DNA of 64,000 bases from Phytohabitans flavus (GTDB lineage: Bacteria; Actinomycetota; Actinomycetes; Mycobacteriales; Micromonosporaceae): assembly GCF_011764545.1 (NCBI RefSeq), contig NZ_AP022870.1, positions 2,898,001-2,962,000 of the forward strand, given 5' to 3'. Positions 8,718-18,593 of the stretch are shown piece by piece; the stretch's first letter is position 1; each line of letters begins with the position of its first letter. Position numbers and translations under genes: made by a program. A model generated the notes under the pieces. It saw only the letters and a program-made list of their open reading frames with translations. It did no database searches and was not told the origin of the DNA.

Positions 8718-8787
8718 GGCACCCCCATGAAAGTGGATCGCGCCGGCGGCCGCTCCGAAGTGGACGGACCGGCCGCCGGGCGCGCGG

Positions 8788-9078
8788 TCACGCGTGGAAC
8801 GCGTGCTTGCCCCAGGTCTCCACGTCGTTGTACAGGCCGCTGACGTCGCGGACCGTACCGCCGCTGCTGTGCACGATGGCGACAAGGTTCCGGTACGCGA
8901 TGCGCCACCGTCGCATGAGGATCTCGAACTCCTCGCGCCCGCCGTCGCTCCAGTCGACCGCGGCCAGCCGCTTCTCGAGCGTCGTCACCTCGGTCTCCAG
9001 CGTCTTGGCGACCTGGACGAGCGTGCCGGCACTCTGCTCCATCCCGTCGTACTTGACGAACAGGGAATCGTCATTCAT
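8788..9078 (-). CDS. WXG100 (ESAT-6-like) protein
   Basis: 96 residues with the standard WXG100 plan: helix, turn VDWSDGGREEFEIL near residue 43, helix. The length equals that of ESAT-6 family proteins, and it has neither Cys nor signal peptide. The terminal segment contains YNDVETWGKHAF, reminiscent of the YxxxE secretion signal (Y-N-D-V-E) found after the second helix of ESX substrates. It is paired with the WXG100 gene just upstream (13 bases apart), the arrangement of EsxB/EsxA dimers. The neighbouring eccC encodes the motor that recognises such pairs. Confidence 0.85.
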   Translation of the reverse strand: MNDDSLFVKYDGMEQSAGTLVQVAKTLETEVTTLEKRLAAVDWSDGGREEFEILMRRWRIAYRNLVAIVHSSGGTVRDVSGLYNDVETWGKHAFHA

Positions 9079-9091
9079 GGCAGGTCCTCCC

Positions 9092-9451
9092 TCAGACCGA
9101 CATCTGGCCGCTGTAGTTGGCGGCGGCGGTGCCATCAACCTGCTTGCCGACCGCCGCGACCTGGGTCTTGGCCTGGTCCTGGGCGGCGACGAGGCGCTTG
9201 TTGTACTTCTGGAGCAGCTCGGCGACGTCCTGGACCGTCTGCAGGAGCCGGTTGAGGTTCGACCGCCACCGGATCATCGTCTGCTCGAAGTCGCGCGCGG
9301 CCATGTCCTTCCACTCGCGTTCCCGCATCTGGTTCATCGTGGCCTCGACGCGGCCGCCCTCGCGCGCGATGACCGCCTTCCTGTCCATCACCTCGATGGC
9401 GGCCTTGTTGGTCGCGCCTCCGCCGTGAGTGATTCCTCCGGGTGCCGTCAC
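9092..9451 (-). CDS. WXG100 (CFP-10-like) protein
   Basis: 119 residues from GTG 9451, with GGGGAGG before the start. After a Gly-rich leader, the hairpin turn reads REWKDMAARDFEQ near residue 47 (W-K-D in place of W-x-G), with long flanking helices. The C-terminal tail is NYSGQMSV. It directly follows eccC (56 bases) and precedes the ESAT-6-like gene, so the two are probably the secreted heterodimer of this system. The motif deviates at the Gly position, which is tolerated in the family. Confidence 0.8.
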   Translation of the reverse strand: MTAPGGITHGGGATNKAAIEVMDRKAVIAREGGRVEATMNQMREREWKDMAARDFEQTMIRWRSNLNRLLQTVQDVAELLQKYNKRLVAAQDQAKTQVAAVGKQVDGTAAANYSGQMSV

Positions 9452-9507
9452 AGCCGTACCTCCCCATCCTGGTTGGCAACCGCTACGACAGCACTACGAG
9501 CAGATCC

Positions 9508-12500
9508 TCAATCCGGTTCTGTGAACGCGGTCTGAATTAAATTGACGCCGTCCGATCGGCGGACGAGCGTGCCCCGGCCGGCCGGCTGGGGCCCCGGTCG
9601 CACGTCGCCGACCAGCGGACCCTCCTCGCGGTTGCCGGACATGACAAGGCCGGGTGAGTCCAGCTCGCGCAGCCCCTGGATCATCGGTTCGAAGAGGGCC
9701 CGCCCGGCACCGCCGGACCGTCGCGCCAGAATCACGTGCAGGGCGACATCGCGCGCCTGGGGCAGCAGCTCCTCCAGGCCGCCGAGCGGGTTGCGGCTGC
9801 CGGTGGCGACGAGGTCGTAGTCGTCGACGATCAGGAACAGCCTCGGCCCGCGCCACCAGCTGCGCTGGCGCAGCTGCTCGGTGGTCACGTCCGGGCCGGG
9901 CAGCCGGCCGGTCATCACGTTGTGCACGCCGCCCGCCATACTCTCGGCGACCTGGGCGGAGGGCGCGTAGTCGAGCAGGTGGTCGCCCTCCACGACGCCG
10001 AGCAGCCCGCGCCGGTAGTCGACGATCGCCAGCTTCGCCTCGGCCGGCGTATACCGCTCCACTATGGACCGGACGATGAGGCGGAGCAGGTTTGTCTTGC
10101 CGCACTCGGCGTCGCCGAAGACGACGAGGTGCGGCTCGACGTCGAAGTCGAGGTGGACCGGGGCCAGGTACGTCTCGTTGAGGCCGATCGCTATGCCGGG
10201 CCGCTCCCGGTCGACCACCCGGGCCAGGTCGGCGGCGGGCAGCACGCGGGGCAGCAGTCGCAGCTTCTGTGCCGGCGGGCCCGGCCACGCCGCGCGTACC
10301 CGCTCGACGAGGTCGGCCGTGCCGCCGGGCAGCTCCTCGTCGCCGACCCGGCCGTCCACTCTGGGCACCGAGGCGAGGAAGTGGAGCTTGTCCCGAGTGA
10401 GGCCACGACCCGGCGTGCCCTCCGGCACGTTGGCGGCGGCGCGGCGGTCGATCTCGGAGTCGCTCGGGTCGCCGAGCCTCAGCTCCAGCCGGGAGGAGAA
10501 GAGGTCGCGCATGTTGTACCGCAGCTCGGCCCAGCGGGTCACGGTCAGCACCACGTGGATGCCGAAGCCCAGGCAGCGGCCGGCGAGCTGGGTGACCGAG
10601 CCGTCCAGCTCCTCGAAGTCCTGCCGCAGCGTGCCATACCCGTCGATGACGAAGAACACGTCGCCGAAGGGCTCGTCCGCGAGCTCGCCGCGGGCGCGCC
10701 GGTCACGGTACCCGTCGATCGAGTCGATACCCAGCTCGGCGAAGCGCGCCTCACGCTCGTCGAGCAGCACGCTGACCTCGGCGACGGTCCGGCGGACCGA
10801 CTCGATGTCGCGCCGTCCGGCGACGCCGGACAGGTGCGGCAGCCCTTCGAGGGAGCGCAGCGTGCCGCCGCCGAAGTCGAGGCAGAAGAACTGGACCTCG
10901 CGCGGCGTGTGGGTGAGCGCGAGGGAGCAGATCAGCGAGCGGAGCAGCGTGCTCTTGCCGGTGCGCGGGGCGCCGATGATCACCACGTTGCCGGCGGCGC
11001 CGTCGAGCTGCACTTCCATCGGGTCGCGGCGCTGCTCGTACGGCCGGTCGACCTCGCCGACCGGCACGGTGAGCTGCTTGCCGGCGCGCCACCGCGGCGC
11101 GTGCAGGCCGCGCTCCGGGGTGGTGGCCAGCTCGCCGAGTACGGCGTCGAGGCCGGGCGCGGTGGCCAGCGGCGGCAGCCACACCTGGTGCGCCGGCACG
11201 CCGTGGCCGCGCAGCCGGCTGACGATGACGTCGAGCATCGTGGTGCGGGCCGGGCCGCTGGTCTCCTCCTCGCCCGCGGGCGCGGCGGCCTCGGCGGGCG
11301 GCGCGGGCGCTTCGGGTACGCGGGTCAGCACGTACGGCACGATGCGGCGGCGGACCGTGGCCTGCGACCGGTGCGCCACGGCACCCGGGTCGCGGTACGC
11401 ACCCGACACGTACGCCGCGCGGAAGCGCAGCATCGTCTGGGTGCCCACCTTGAGGTAGCCGTGGCCGGGCGCGTTGGGCAGCTCGTACGCGTCCGAGACG
11501 CCGAGCACGATCCGGCTCTCGATCGCCGAGAACGTGCGCAACCCGATCCGGTACGACAGGTGGGTGTCCAGGCCGCGCAGCCGCCCCTCCTCCAGCCGCT
11601 GGGAGGCGAGCAGCAGGTGCACGCCCAGCGACCGCCCCACCCGCCCGATCATCACGAACAGGTCGATGAAGTCGGGCTTCGCGGCCAGCAGCTCGCTGAA
11701 CTCGTCGCAGATGATCAGCAGGCTGGGCATCGGGGAGAGCGGCGTGCCGGCCCGGCGGGCCCGCTCGTAGTCGTGGCGGGAGACGAAGTTGCCGGCCGCG
11801 CGGAGCAGCTCCTGGCGGCGGACCAGCTCGCCGGCGACCGCGTCCTGCATGCGGTCCACCATGGAGAGTTCCTCGGACAGGTTGGTGATGACCGCGCTGG
11901 TGTGCGGGAGCACGTCGAGCGAGGCGAACGTGGCGCCGCCCTTGAAGTCGATGAGCACGAAGTTGAGGTCTTCGGACGAGTGCGTGATGGCCAGCGAGGC
12001 GACGATGGTGCGCAGCAGCTCGCTCTTGCCGGAGCCGGTGGCGCCCACGATGAGCCCGTGCGGGCCCATCCCGTCCAGGGCCGCCTCCTTGATGTCCAGC
12101 TCCACGACCGAGCCGTCCGGGTTGATGCCGAGCGGGATGCGCAGCCGGTCACGGTCGGCCCGGGGCTGCCAGGTGACCCCCGGGTCGACGGCTGAGGCGT
12201 CGCTCAGCCCAAGCAGCTCGGGCAGCTCCATCACCCGCGCGGTCGCCTCCACCGCCTCGACGTGGTGGGAGAGGCGGAACGGCGCGAGCTGCCGGGCGAT
12301 CCCGCTGGCCTGCTCGACGGTGAGCGTGTCCGGCCGGCCCAGCGGGGTGGCCTGCTCGCCCCGGTCGACCGCGAGCGCGTCGGCCGTGACGTCGAGCGCG
12401 AGCAGCCAGCGGCCGGCGTCGCGGGGCACCATGCCGGACAGGTCGAGCACCGTCACGCCCTGCACGCCGGTACCGCGCAGCGGGCTGGCCGGGCCCATCT

Positions 12501-13473
12501 CCCCGCCGTCGAGCACCACGAGCAGGTGGGCGCCGCCGGTCCAGGGCTTCGCGTCCGGGGAGTGCCGCGGGCGCACGCTCAGGTCGTCGTCGAGCGCCTC
12601 CTCCAGCGCCGCCGTCGACTCGAACACCATCCGCGCCGGGCCCGCGCCGTCGGCATTACGGTCGTCCTGCACGTGCGGCAGCCATTTGAGCCAGTCCCAC
12701 TGCGGGCGGCGCGACGACGGCGCGACGAGCGCGATCCGGATGTCGTCCGGCGAGTGGAAGGCCGCGACCTGGCAGATCATCGCGCGGGCGAGGGCCGCCG
12801 CCGCGTCGCGGTCACCGCGCAACACCACCCAGCTGAACGCGCGCAGCTGGATCGCCAGCGGCAGGTCCGGCACCACCGAGTGGGTACGCACGAAGCGGCG
12901 CAGCGCCACGGCGGTCAGCGGCTCCAGGTCTTCGACCGGGCGGGTCTCCGGCGGCACGATCGTCACCGCGAGCTTCTGCGTGCCGGCCGCGACCCGTACC
13001 TCGGCGAAGTCGTCGTCGGTGCTGCGCCGCTCCCACAGCCGCCGAGAGGCGGCGACCGACCAGAGCGACACCGGCTCCGGATGCCGCCACAGCAGCGCGC
13101 TGCGCTGGCGGTCGGCGGCCCGCCGCACCTGGCGCCGGGTCTGGGCGAGATAGCGCATGTACTCGCGGCGCTTGGCGTCCAGCTCGGCTCGGCGGTTGCC
13201 CTGACCCCCGCCGCCGAACGACATGCCGAACATGCCCAACATGGACAGTCCGAAAAGGCCACCCGTCACGTACGTCAGTGCGCCGCCGCCGCGACCGGAG
13301 TAGAGAACCGCCATCGCCGCCATGCCTGCCACCATCGGCACCACCATGAGCAGCTGGAGCATGCTGCGTTGCAGCGGCTCGGGCAGCTCTGGCGGGGGCT
13401 CCATGACCAGCTCGCCGCGGGGCAGCTGGGGGGCTGGCTGGCGGGGCGGACGTCGGACCAAGACCGTGCCCAC
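9508..13473 (-). CDS. eccC: type VII secretion motor ATPase EccC
   Basis: 1321 residues from GTG 13473, the usual length for a fused EccC. Two N-terminal membrane helices (near 35-85) precede three FtsK/SpoIIIE-type ATPase domains. Walker A motifs are GATGSGKS (about 475), GAPRTGKS (about 833) and GDAECGKT (about 1119). Walker B-type strands such as LLIICDEFSELL follow the first. EccC binds the C-terminal signal of WXG100 substrates and drives export across the inner membrane. It is divergent from eccD with only 40 bases between starts and leads the minus-strand WXG100 operon. Confidence 0.95.
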   Translation of the reverse strand: MGTVLVRRPPRQPAPQLPRGELVMEPPPELPEPLQRSMLQLLMVVPMVAGMAAMAVLYSGRGGGALTYVTGGLFGLSMLGMFGMSFGGGGQGNRRAELDAKRREYMRYLAQTRRQVRRAADRQRSALLWRHPEPVSLWSVAASRRLWERRSTDDDFAEVRVAAGTQKLAVTIVPPETRPVEDLEPLTAVALRRFVRTHSVVPDLPLAIQLRAFSWVVLRGDRDAAAALARAMICQVAAFHSPDDIRIALVAPSSRRPQWDWLKWLPHVQDDRNADGAGPARMVFESTAALEEALDDDLSVRPRHSPDAKPWTGGAHLLVVLDGGEMGPASPLRGTGVQGVTVLDLSGMVPRDAGRWLLALDVTADALAVDRGEQATPLGRPDTLTVEQASGIARQLAPFRLSHHVEAVEATARVMELPELLGLSDASAVDPGVTWQPRADRDRLRIPLGINPDGSVVELDIKEAALDGMGPHGLIVGATGSGKSELLRTIVASLAITHSSEDLNFVLIDFKGGATFASLDVLPHTSAVITNLSEELSMVDRMQDAVAGELVRRQELLRAAGNFVSRHDYERARRAGTPLSPMPSLLIICDEFSELLAAKPDFIDLFVMIGRVGRSLGVHLLLASQRLEEGRLRGLDTHLSYRIGLRTFSAIESRIVLGVSDAYELPNAPGHGYLKVGTQTMLRFRAAYVSGAYRDPGAVAHRSQATVRRRIVPYVLTRVPEAPAPPAEAAAPAGEEETSGPARTTMLDVIVSRLRGHGVPAHQVWLPPLATAPGLDAVLGELATTPERGLHAPRWRAGKQLTVPVGEVDRPYEQRRDPMEVQLDGAAGNVVIIGAPRTGKSTLLRSLICSLALTHTPREVQFFCLDFGGGTLRSLEGLPHLSGVAGRRDIESVRRTVAEVSVLLDEREARFAELGIDSIDGYRDRRARGELADEPFGDVFFVIDGYGTLRQDFEELDGSVTQLAGRCLGFGIHVVLTVTRWAELRYNMRDLFSSRLELRLGDPSDSEIDRRAAANVPEGTPGRGLTRDKLHFLASVPRVDGRVGDEELPGGTADLVERVRAAWPGPPAQKLRLLPRVLPAADLARVVDRERPGIAIGLNETYLAPVHLDFDVEPHLVVFGDAECGKTNLLRLIVRSIVERYTPAEAKLAIVDYRRGLLGVVEGDHLLDYAPSAQVAESMAGGVHNVMTGRLPGPDVTTEQLRQRSWWRGPRLFLIVDDYDLVATGSRNPLGGLEELLPQARDVALHVILARRSGGAGRALFEPMIQGLRELDSPGLVMSGNREEGPLVGDVRPGPQPAGRGTLVRRSDGVNLIQTAFTEPD

Positions 13474-13513
13474 GCGGGCTAGTATATCGACGCTAGCGAT
13501 GGGGGAGGTTGGC
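13474..13513. promoter_or_regulatory. eccC/eccD divergent intergenic gap
   Basis: Only 40 bases separate the two GTG starts. They contain TAGTATATCGACGCTA, the only AT-richer patch nearby, and GGGGGAGG, the ribosome-binding site that fixes the eccD start at 13514. If promoters for both directions lie here they must overlap, so one controlling protein could act on both halves of the locus. No clear -35/-10 pair is visible. Confidence 0.35.
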
Positions 13514-14893
13514 GTGGCCACAGGGCTGAGCCGGGTCACCGTGGTCGCCCCGCGGGTGCGGGTCGACCTGGCACTTCCGTCCGACGTCCCGGTCGCCGAC
13601 CTGCTGCCCACGGTGCTGCGGTACGCGGGTAACGACCTGGCCGACGATCCGACCGCGCGCAACGGCTGGACGCTGTCCCGCCTCGGCGGCCAGACGCTGG
13701 ACAGCTCCCGTACCCCGGCGCAGCTCGACGTCCGCGACGGCGAGCTGCTCTACCTCCGACCGCACGGCGACGACGCGCCCCAGCCGGTCTTCGACGACGT
13801 TGTCGACGCGGTGGCGACCGCGGCCCGGGATCGGGCCGGGCGCTGGGATACCGCCGCGACCAAGGTTTTCGGCCTCACGGCCGGCGTGCTCGCCCTGCTC
13901 GGCGGCGCGGCCGTGGCGCTGCTGGCCGGCCCGCCGCAGGTCGCCGGCGGGCTTGTCGCGCTCGGCATGTCCGTGGCCCTGCTGGTCGGCGCGCTGGTGC
14001 TGGCCCGGGCGCTCGGCCAGGTGGGCGCGGCCACCGCGCTCGGCCTCGTCGCGATCGCGTACGCGGGGGTGGGCGGGCTGATCGTGCTGGCCGGCGACCT
14101 CACGCTCGGCGAGCTGCGCTGGGCGCACATGCTCGTCGCGGCGACCGCGGCCGTGGTCGCCACCGCGGTGGCCGCCGTCGCGGTCGCGGCCGCCGCCCCG
14201 GTCTTCCTCTGCGCGGGGGCCTGCGTCGCGGCGGTACTCGTGACGGCCGCGATCGGCGCGGGCTTCGGAGCCGATGTCGGGGCGGCCGCGCCGGTGACCG
14301 CCGTGGCCGCGTTCGCCACGCTGCCGGTGCTGCCGATGCTCTCGTACCGGCTGGCCCAGCTGCCGGTGCCGGCCGTGCCGGACGCGCGGGAGAGCCTGCG
14401 GCAGGACGACGAGACCGTCGACGGGCTGCGCGCGCTGGCCCGGGCGGACCGGGCGGACGCGTTCCTCGCCAGCATGCTCGGCGCCCTGGGCGTGATCGGC
14501 GCGGGCGCCGCGGTCGCGGTCTGTACCGACGGCGGCCCCGGCCTCGCGACAAGCGCGGTGATCGGGCTGCTGATGGTGGCCCGGGCCCGCTGGTTCCTCG
14601 GCCGGGCCCAGCGGCTCCCGCTGCTCGCCGGCGGTGTCGTGGCGCTGGCCGCCGCGACGGTCGCCGGTTTCCTCGCCGCCGGCCCACTGCTCCGGCTCAC
14701 CGCCGTGCTCGGCGCCGCGCTGGTGGCGGCCGGGGCCAGCATCGGGTTCGCGCTGGCCGGCGGGCGGCGGCCGAGCTCGCCGATGTGGGGCCGGGCGCTC
14801 GACATCGTGGAGATCGTGCTGATCCTCGCGCTTGTGCCGCTGGTCACCTGGACGAGCGGCCTCTACGGCTGGATCCGCACGATCCGCGGTTGA
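13514..14893 (+). CDS. eccD: type VII secretion membrane channel EccD
   Basis: 459 residues. The first ~85 form the ubiquitin-like cytosolic domain (RVTVVAPRVRVDLALPSDVP ... DGELLYLRP). About eleven hydrophobic segments follow from residue ~115 to the end, as in EccD, which forms the bulk of the membrane rim of the ESX complex. A charged cytosolic linker (about 290-320) interrupts the helices. The start is GTG 13514 with GGGGGAGG six bases earlier; an upstream ATG at 13499 lies before that site. It converges with the gene at 14931. Confidence 0.93.
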   Translation: MATGLSRVTVVAPRVRVDLALPSDVPVADLLPTVLRYAGNDLADDPTARNGWTLSRLGGQTLDSSRTPAQLDVRDGELLYLRPHGDDAPQPVFDDVVDAVATAARDRAGRWDTAATKVFGLTAGVLALLGGAAVALLAGPPQVAGGLVALGMSVALLVGALVLARALGQVGAATALGLVAIAYAGVGGLIVLAGDLTLGELRWAHMLVAATAAVVATAVAAVAVAAAAPVFLCAGACVAAVLVTAAIGAGFGADVGAAAPVTAVAAFATLPVLPMLSYRLAQLPVPAVPDARESLRQDDETVDGLRALARADRADAFLASMLGALGVIGAGAAVAVCTDGGPGLATSAVIGLLMVARARWFLGRAQRLPLLAGGVVALAAATVAGFLAAGPLLRLTAVLGAALVAAGASIGFALAGGRRPSSPMWGRALDIVEIVLILALVPLVTWTSGLYGWIRTIRG

Positions 14894-14930
14894 GCCCGCC
14901 CTGACAGCCGCCCGCCTCGCCGCAGGGTGA

Positions 14931-15626
14931 TCAGCCGAAAAGGTGGCGCTCGATCGGGGTCGGGGTGAGCCACGCGTACCGCACCGAGCCGGCCCCGAAC
15001 GCCGCCACCATCTCGTCGTCCATCGCGGGGAGCCGGGAAACCAGGTCGGCGCGGGCGCCCAGCGCGGAGCCGAGCAGCGCCGCCTCGGGCTCGGGCAGGC
15101 GCTGCACGAGCAGCACGTCCGCGGCGGCGAGGAGCGGCACGCTCGCCGGGGTCACCTGGGGCAGCACGGTCAGGCCGGTCTGCCACGGGCGCGGCAGGCG
15201 GCCGGCCGGAAACTCCGGACCCAGGTCGTGTACGCGCAGCAGGGGCCGCGCCGGGCCGGCCTGCGGTCCCTCGCTCCCCGGTGCCGCGAGCGTCACGTGC
15301 CCGCGGCCGGCGGCCTGGTCGAGCGTGAGCCAGTGCGCGGTGTCGGCGACCGAGCCGGGCCGCGCCGGATCCCGCGGGTCGCGGGCGGCGACGGTCACCG
15401 CGGCGCCGTGCGCGAGGCAGCGGAACAGCAGCAGCCGCGCCGCCCACCAGCCGCCCACGAACGCCACCGACATCGGCTCGCGCGCGAACAGCCGGACGAG
15501 TACCGCCCGGCCGGCGCTGTCCCGGCCGAGCACCACGCCGGACGGCTCGACGCCGACCGCCAGGTGGGCGAGCGTCTCCGCCGGTACCGCCCGCGCGGGT
15601 GCCACCGACCGGCCCGCCCTCACCAC
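14931..15626 (-). CDS. uncharacterised protein downstream of eccE
   Basis: About 231 residues from GTG 15626 (15623 is an alternative), overlapping the eccE stop. The protein has alternating strands and helices with no membrane segment, signal or catalytic motif: VGVEPSGVVLGRDSAGRAVL, a Trp-rich middle (VGGWWAARLLLFRC) and a C-terminus with RYAWLTPTPIERHLFG. I do not recognise the family. The tight coupling to eccE suggests a cytosolic accessory of the ESX membrane complex. Confidence 0.6.
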   Translation of the reverse strand: MVRAGRSVAPARAVPAETLAHLAVGVEPSGVVLGRDSAGRAVLVRLFAREPMSVAFVGGWWAARLLLFRCLAHGAAVTVAARDPRDPARPGSVADTAHWLTLDQAAGRGHVTLAAPGSEGPQAGPARPLLRVHDLGPEFPAGRLPRPWQTGLTVLPQVTPASVPLLAAADVLLVQRLPEPEAALLGSALGARADLVSRLPAMDDEMVAAFGAGSVRYAWLTPTPIERHLFG

Positions 15627-16753
15627 GGGACCAGCCCCGTCGTCGCGCCGGTCGGGGCGGTCGCGTAGACGCCGGCCGCGTGCTCGCCGTTGAGCCGTAT
15701 GAGCCGGATGCCGAGCCCGGCCGCGCTGGTGCGCAGGTGGCGCACGCACGCCGCCATGCGGTCGGGCGCGGCGACAAGCCGGACCACGGCCTGTGCGGCC
15801 ACGCCGCCCCTGCCGGCCCCCAGCAGGACGGCCGTGTGCACCGCGGCGGCGTCGGGCACCTCGGCGAGCCGGGCGAGCAGGCCGTCGGCGCCGCGGGCGG
15901 GCCAGCTCCGTACCGCGAAACTGATGTGCGAGTCAGGGCTGGCCTGCCAGCGCGACCAGCTCTCGCCCGGCGGACGCGGGCCCTGTCCACATGCGACGCC
16001 GAGCGCGTCGCGGAGCCCGGCGGCGTCGAGCACCCGGTGGGCCAAGCCCATGCCGGCCAGCTCGCTGCCCAGCCGGGAGACGGCCGCGGCGAGCGCCCGG
16101 TGCACCCCGGCCGCCCCGCCGCCACGGTCCGCGGCGGCCGCCGCGCCGTCGCGCACGCCGAGCCGCACCGCGATCCAGACGTCCAGCGGGGCGGGCACCC
16201 CGAGCGCCTGGCGCAGCTCCACGTAGGACCGTGCGTAGGCGGACCGCGGATCGCCCGCGAACGGCACCCGCCGCGTCACCACCTGTAGCAGTGCGGCCGG
16301 AAACGCGGCGTCCGTCGCCAGCCGGGCCAGCCGGTCGAGCCGCAGCTCGGTGCCGCTGCCCCGGGCCAGGCCGTCGTGCGGCACCACCGCCACCGCGGCG
16401 AACCAGCCGAGCGCGTCCGCGCCGACCCCCACCGCCCCGGACCTGTCGGTCGCCGTGGCCAGGCTCAGCTCCGGCGCCAGCACGGCGAGGGCGTCCCGGG
16501 GCGCCGCGGCCCGCGCCGCGCCACGCCGGCGCCACAGCCGCCAACGCGCGGCGGCCACCTCGTAGCCCCAGCGGCCCTGGAACCGCAGCACCGCACCGAA
16601 CAGCACCACCACGCCCACCGCGCCGGTCACGCCGGCGGCCACCGGCGGGAACGCGTAGGCCGCCGCGGCCAGCGCGATCGCGACCTCGACCGCGACGACC
16701 TGGGTGGCGCCCACCCGGCCCGCCGGCCGGGCGACCGCCGTCGACACCGCCAT
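15620..16753 (-). CDS. eccE: type VII secretion protein EccE
   Basis: 377 residues from ATG 16753 (MAVSTAVARPAGR). Two hydrophobic helices near the N-terminus (about 18-60) are followed by a large soluble domain. This is the topology of EccE, the peripheral subunit of the ESX membrane complex that interacts with MycP. The segment FQGRWGYEVAAARWRLWRRR just after the helices is typical of the family. It is divergent from eccB (86 bases) and overlaps the following gene. EccE is the least conserved core component, so the call leans on topology and context. Confidence 0.82.
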   Translation of the reverse strand: MAVSTAVARPAGRVGATQVVAVEVAIALAAAAYAFPPVAAGVTGAVGVVVLFGAVLRFQGRWGYEVAAARWRLWRRRGAARAAAPRDALAVLAPELSLATATDRSGAVGVGADALGWFAAVAVVPHDGLARGSGTELRLDRLARLATDAAFPAALLQVVTRRVPFAGDPRSAYARSYVELRQALGVPAPLDVWIAVRLGVRDGAAAAADRGGGAAGVHRALAAAVSRLGSELAGMGLAHRVLDAAGLRDALGVACGQGPRPPGESWSRWQASPDSHISFAVRSWPARGADGLLARLAEVPDAAAVHTAVLLGAGRGGVAAQAVVRLVAAPDRMAACVRHLRTSAAGLGIRLIRLNGEHAAGVYATAPTGATTGLVPW

Positions 16754-16839
16754 GGCCAAAACCCTACTGGCAAATCGTGAACCCATCGACGCCGCACGAC
16801 GTAGCTAGTGTGTCGTCCGGCTGGAGGAGCGGGAGTGCG

Positions 16840-18225
16840 ATGTGGTCTCGGCGTGAGCAGGTGCAGGCGTACCGGTTCCTCACCCGACGGATCGGTTCCG
16901 CGCTGCTGTCCGGCGAGCCGGAGACCAACGAGCTGCCGATGCGGCGGTTCGGGATCTCGGTCGCGGGCAGCATCGCGATCGCCGGGCTGGTCTTCGCCGG
17001 CGTCGCCGTGTACGGGCTGCTCCGCCCCGCCGGCCGCGAGCCGGTGGCGAACGCCATCATCGTCGAGCGCGAGACCGGCGCGAAGTACCTGTACCTCAAT
17101 GGTCTGCTGCACCCCGTGCTGAACTGGACCTCGGCCCGGCTCGTCCTCGGCGAGGCCCAGCCGGCGGTACGCACGATGGCCGGCGCCTCGCTGCGGGACG
17201 TGCCGCGCGGCCGACCGGTCGGCATCCCGGACGCGCCCGACGCACTGCCGGGCAAGGGCAGCCTTGTCGGCGCGCCGGTCACTGTCTGCACCGCGCCCCG
17301 CGCGGCGAACTCGGTCACGCCGGCCACCCACGTCCTCGTGGGCCGGGTACCGGCCGGTGGCACCGCGCTGGGCGAGGACGATGGGCTGCTGGTCACCGCC
17401 GGCGACGAGCGCTATCTACTGTGGCGGGACACGCGGCTGCGGATCCGGGACAACGCCACACTGGCCGCGCTCGGCTGGGCGGCGGTGCGACCGACCACTG
17501 TGGGCCTCGGCTTCCTCAACGCGGTACCGGCGGGTCCGGACCTTGTCGCGCCCAAGGTGCCAGGTGCCGGCGCGACCGCCCGGACCCAGGTCGCGGGCGC
17601 GGCGGCCGACGTGGGTGACCTCTTCCGGGCCGCCGGCCAGTCGTACGTGATGGTGCGCGACGGCCTCGCCCCGGTCGGCGAGGTCGCCGCCCGGCTGGCC
17701 GCGGCCGGCGGGGCCCAGGTCACCGACATCACCCCGCAGGAGGCCGGCGCGGCGCTCGTCGAGGGCGACGTCGAGCCGCCGGGGTACCCGACCGACGTGC
17801 CGAAGGTCCGGGGCGCCGAGTTCGCGATGGCGTGCGCCACCCCGCTCGCGACCTACGACACTGTGGACAGTGAGCTGACCCTCACGCCGGAACAGGTCGC
17901 GCCATCCCGCACGGGCGCCGACGGGGTGCTGACCGCCGACCGGGTCGCGGTACCGGGCGGGCACGCCGCGCTGGTCAAGGCCGCCACCGGCCCGGGCGCC
18001 ACATACCTCGTCACCGACCAGGGACTCAAGCACCCGCTGCCGGCCGAGGAGCGCGACGCCGTGCTCGCCGCCCTGGGGTACGCGGGCGTAGCCCCGGTGC
18101 CGGTACCGGACATCGTCCTCGCGCTGATACCCACAGCGACCGCGCTCGACCCGAAAGCCGCGACGCTGCTCGCCCCACCGGCGACCGTCGCGCCGCGGCC
18201 CACACCTCCTGGGGAAGGTACGTGA
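16840..18225 (+). CDS. eccB: type VII secretion core protein EccB
   Basis: 461 residues starting MWSRREQVQAYRFLTRR, the classic EccB N-terminus (R-R-E-Q-V-Q-A-Y-x-F), preceded by CTGGAGGAG. A single membrane helix (about 47-67) separates a short cytosolic tail from a large extracytoplasmic domain. The conserved Cys pair of that domain is visible as TVCTAPRAANS and AMACATPLATYD. EccB is part of the membrane-embedded ESX complex. Its stop overlaps the next start by one base. Confidence 0.94.
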   Translation: MWSRREQVQAYRFLTRRIGSALLSGEPETNELPMRRFGISVAGSIAIAGLVFAGVAVYGLLRPAGREPVANAIIVERETGAKYLYLNGLLHPVLNWTSARLVLGEAQPAVRTMAGASLRDVPRGRPVGIPDAPDALPGKGSLVGAPVTVCTAPRAANSVTPATHVLVGRVPAGGTALGEDDGLLVTAGDERYLLWRDTRLRIRDNATLAALGWAAVRPTTVGLGFLNAVPAGPDLVAPKVPGAGATARTQVAGAAADVGDLFRAAGQSYVMVRDGLAPVGEVAARLAAAGGAQVTDITPQEAGAALVEGDVEPPGYPTDVPKVRGAEFAMACATPLATYDTVDSELTLTPEQVAPSRTGADGVLTADRVAVPGGHAALVKAATGPGATYLVTDQGLKHPLPAEERDAVLAALGYAGVAPVPVPDIVLALIPTATALDPKAATLLAPPATVAPRPTPPGEGT

Positions 18226-18593
18226 TGGCAGCGGACGAGACGTCAGTAAGCATCCTGTCGCTGGAGGACTTCCGGCAGCGGCTGGAGCGACGGATGGAGG
18301 AGGCGGGGGCGGCTCTGCTCGCGGTGCTCACCCCGCCCGGGTCCGAACCGCCGGCGCTGGGCGAGTTCCACCACGCCAAGGAGACCGCGCTCCGGCACGG
18401 GACCCTGAACGACGAGTACGCCGACGGCCTGCGCCGGCTGGTCGGCGCGCTCTCCGCCGCGCAGACCGCGACGGCCCAGGTGGTCGAGCGGTACCGCACA
18501 GCGGGCGACCTCGCGAACGCGCGGGTCGCGGAGCTACAGGCTGTCCTGCGTCCCGTGGAGGAGGCGCTCAATGGCGGACAAGACAATGGCTGA
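18225..18593 (+). CDS. helical ESX-locus protein
   Basis: About 122 residues, two long amphipathic helices without Cys or signal. ATG 18225 overlaps the eccB stop (TGATG); GTG 18222 is the alternative, and GGGGAAGG lies upstream. The helix-loop-helix length is EspC-like, but no WXG turn is seen. It overlaps the next gene by 23 bases, so the two are certainly co-translated. This repeats the small-helical plus WXG-tail pair pattern seen at 4305-6119 on the other strand. Confidence 0.6.
   Translation: MAADETSVSILSLEDFRQRLERRMEEAGAALLAVLTPPGSEPPALGEFHHAKETALRHGTLNDEYADGLRRLVGALSAAQTATAQVVERYRTAGDLANARVAELQAVLRPVEEALNGGQDNG

Noticed and set aside
9736..12195. An 819-codon plus-strand frame across eccC
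   Set aside because: Antisense shadow of eccC; no motif, and the minus-strand reading holds three Walker motifs.
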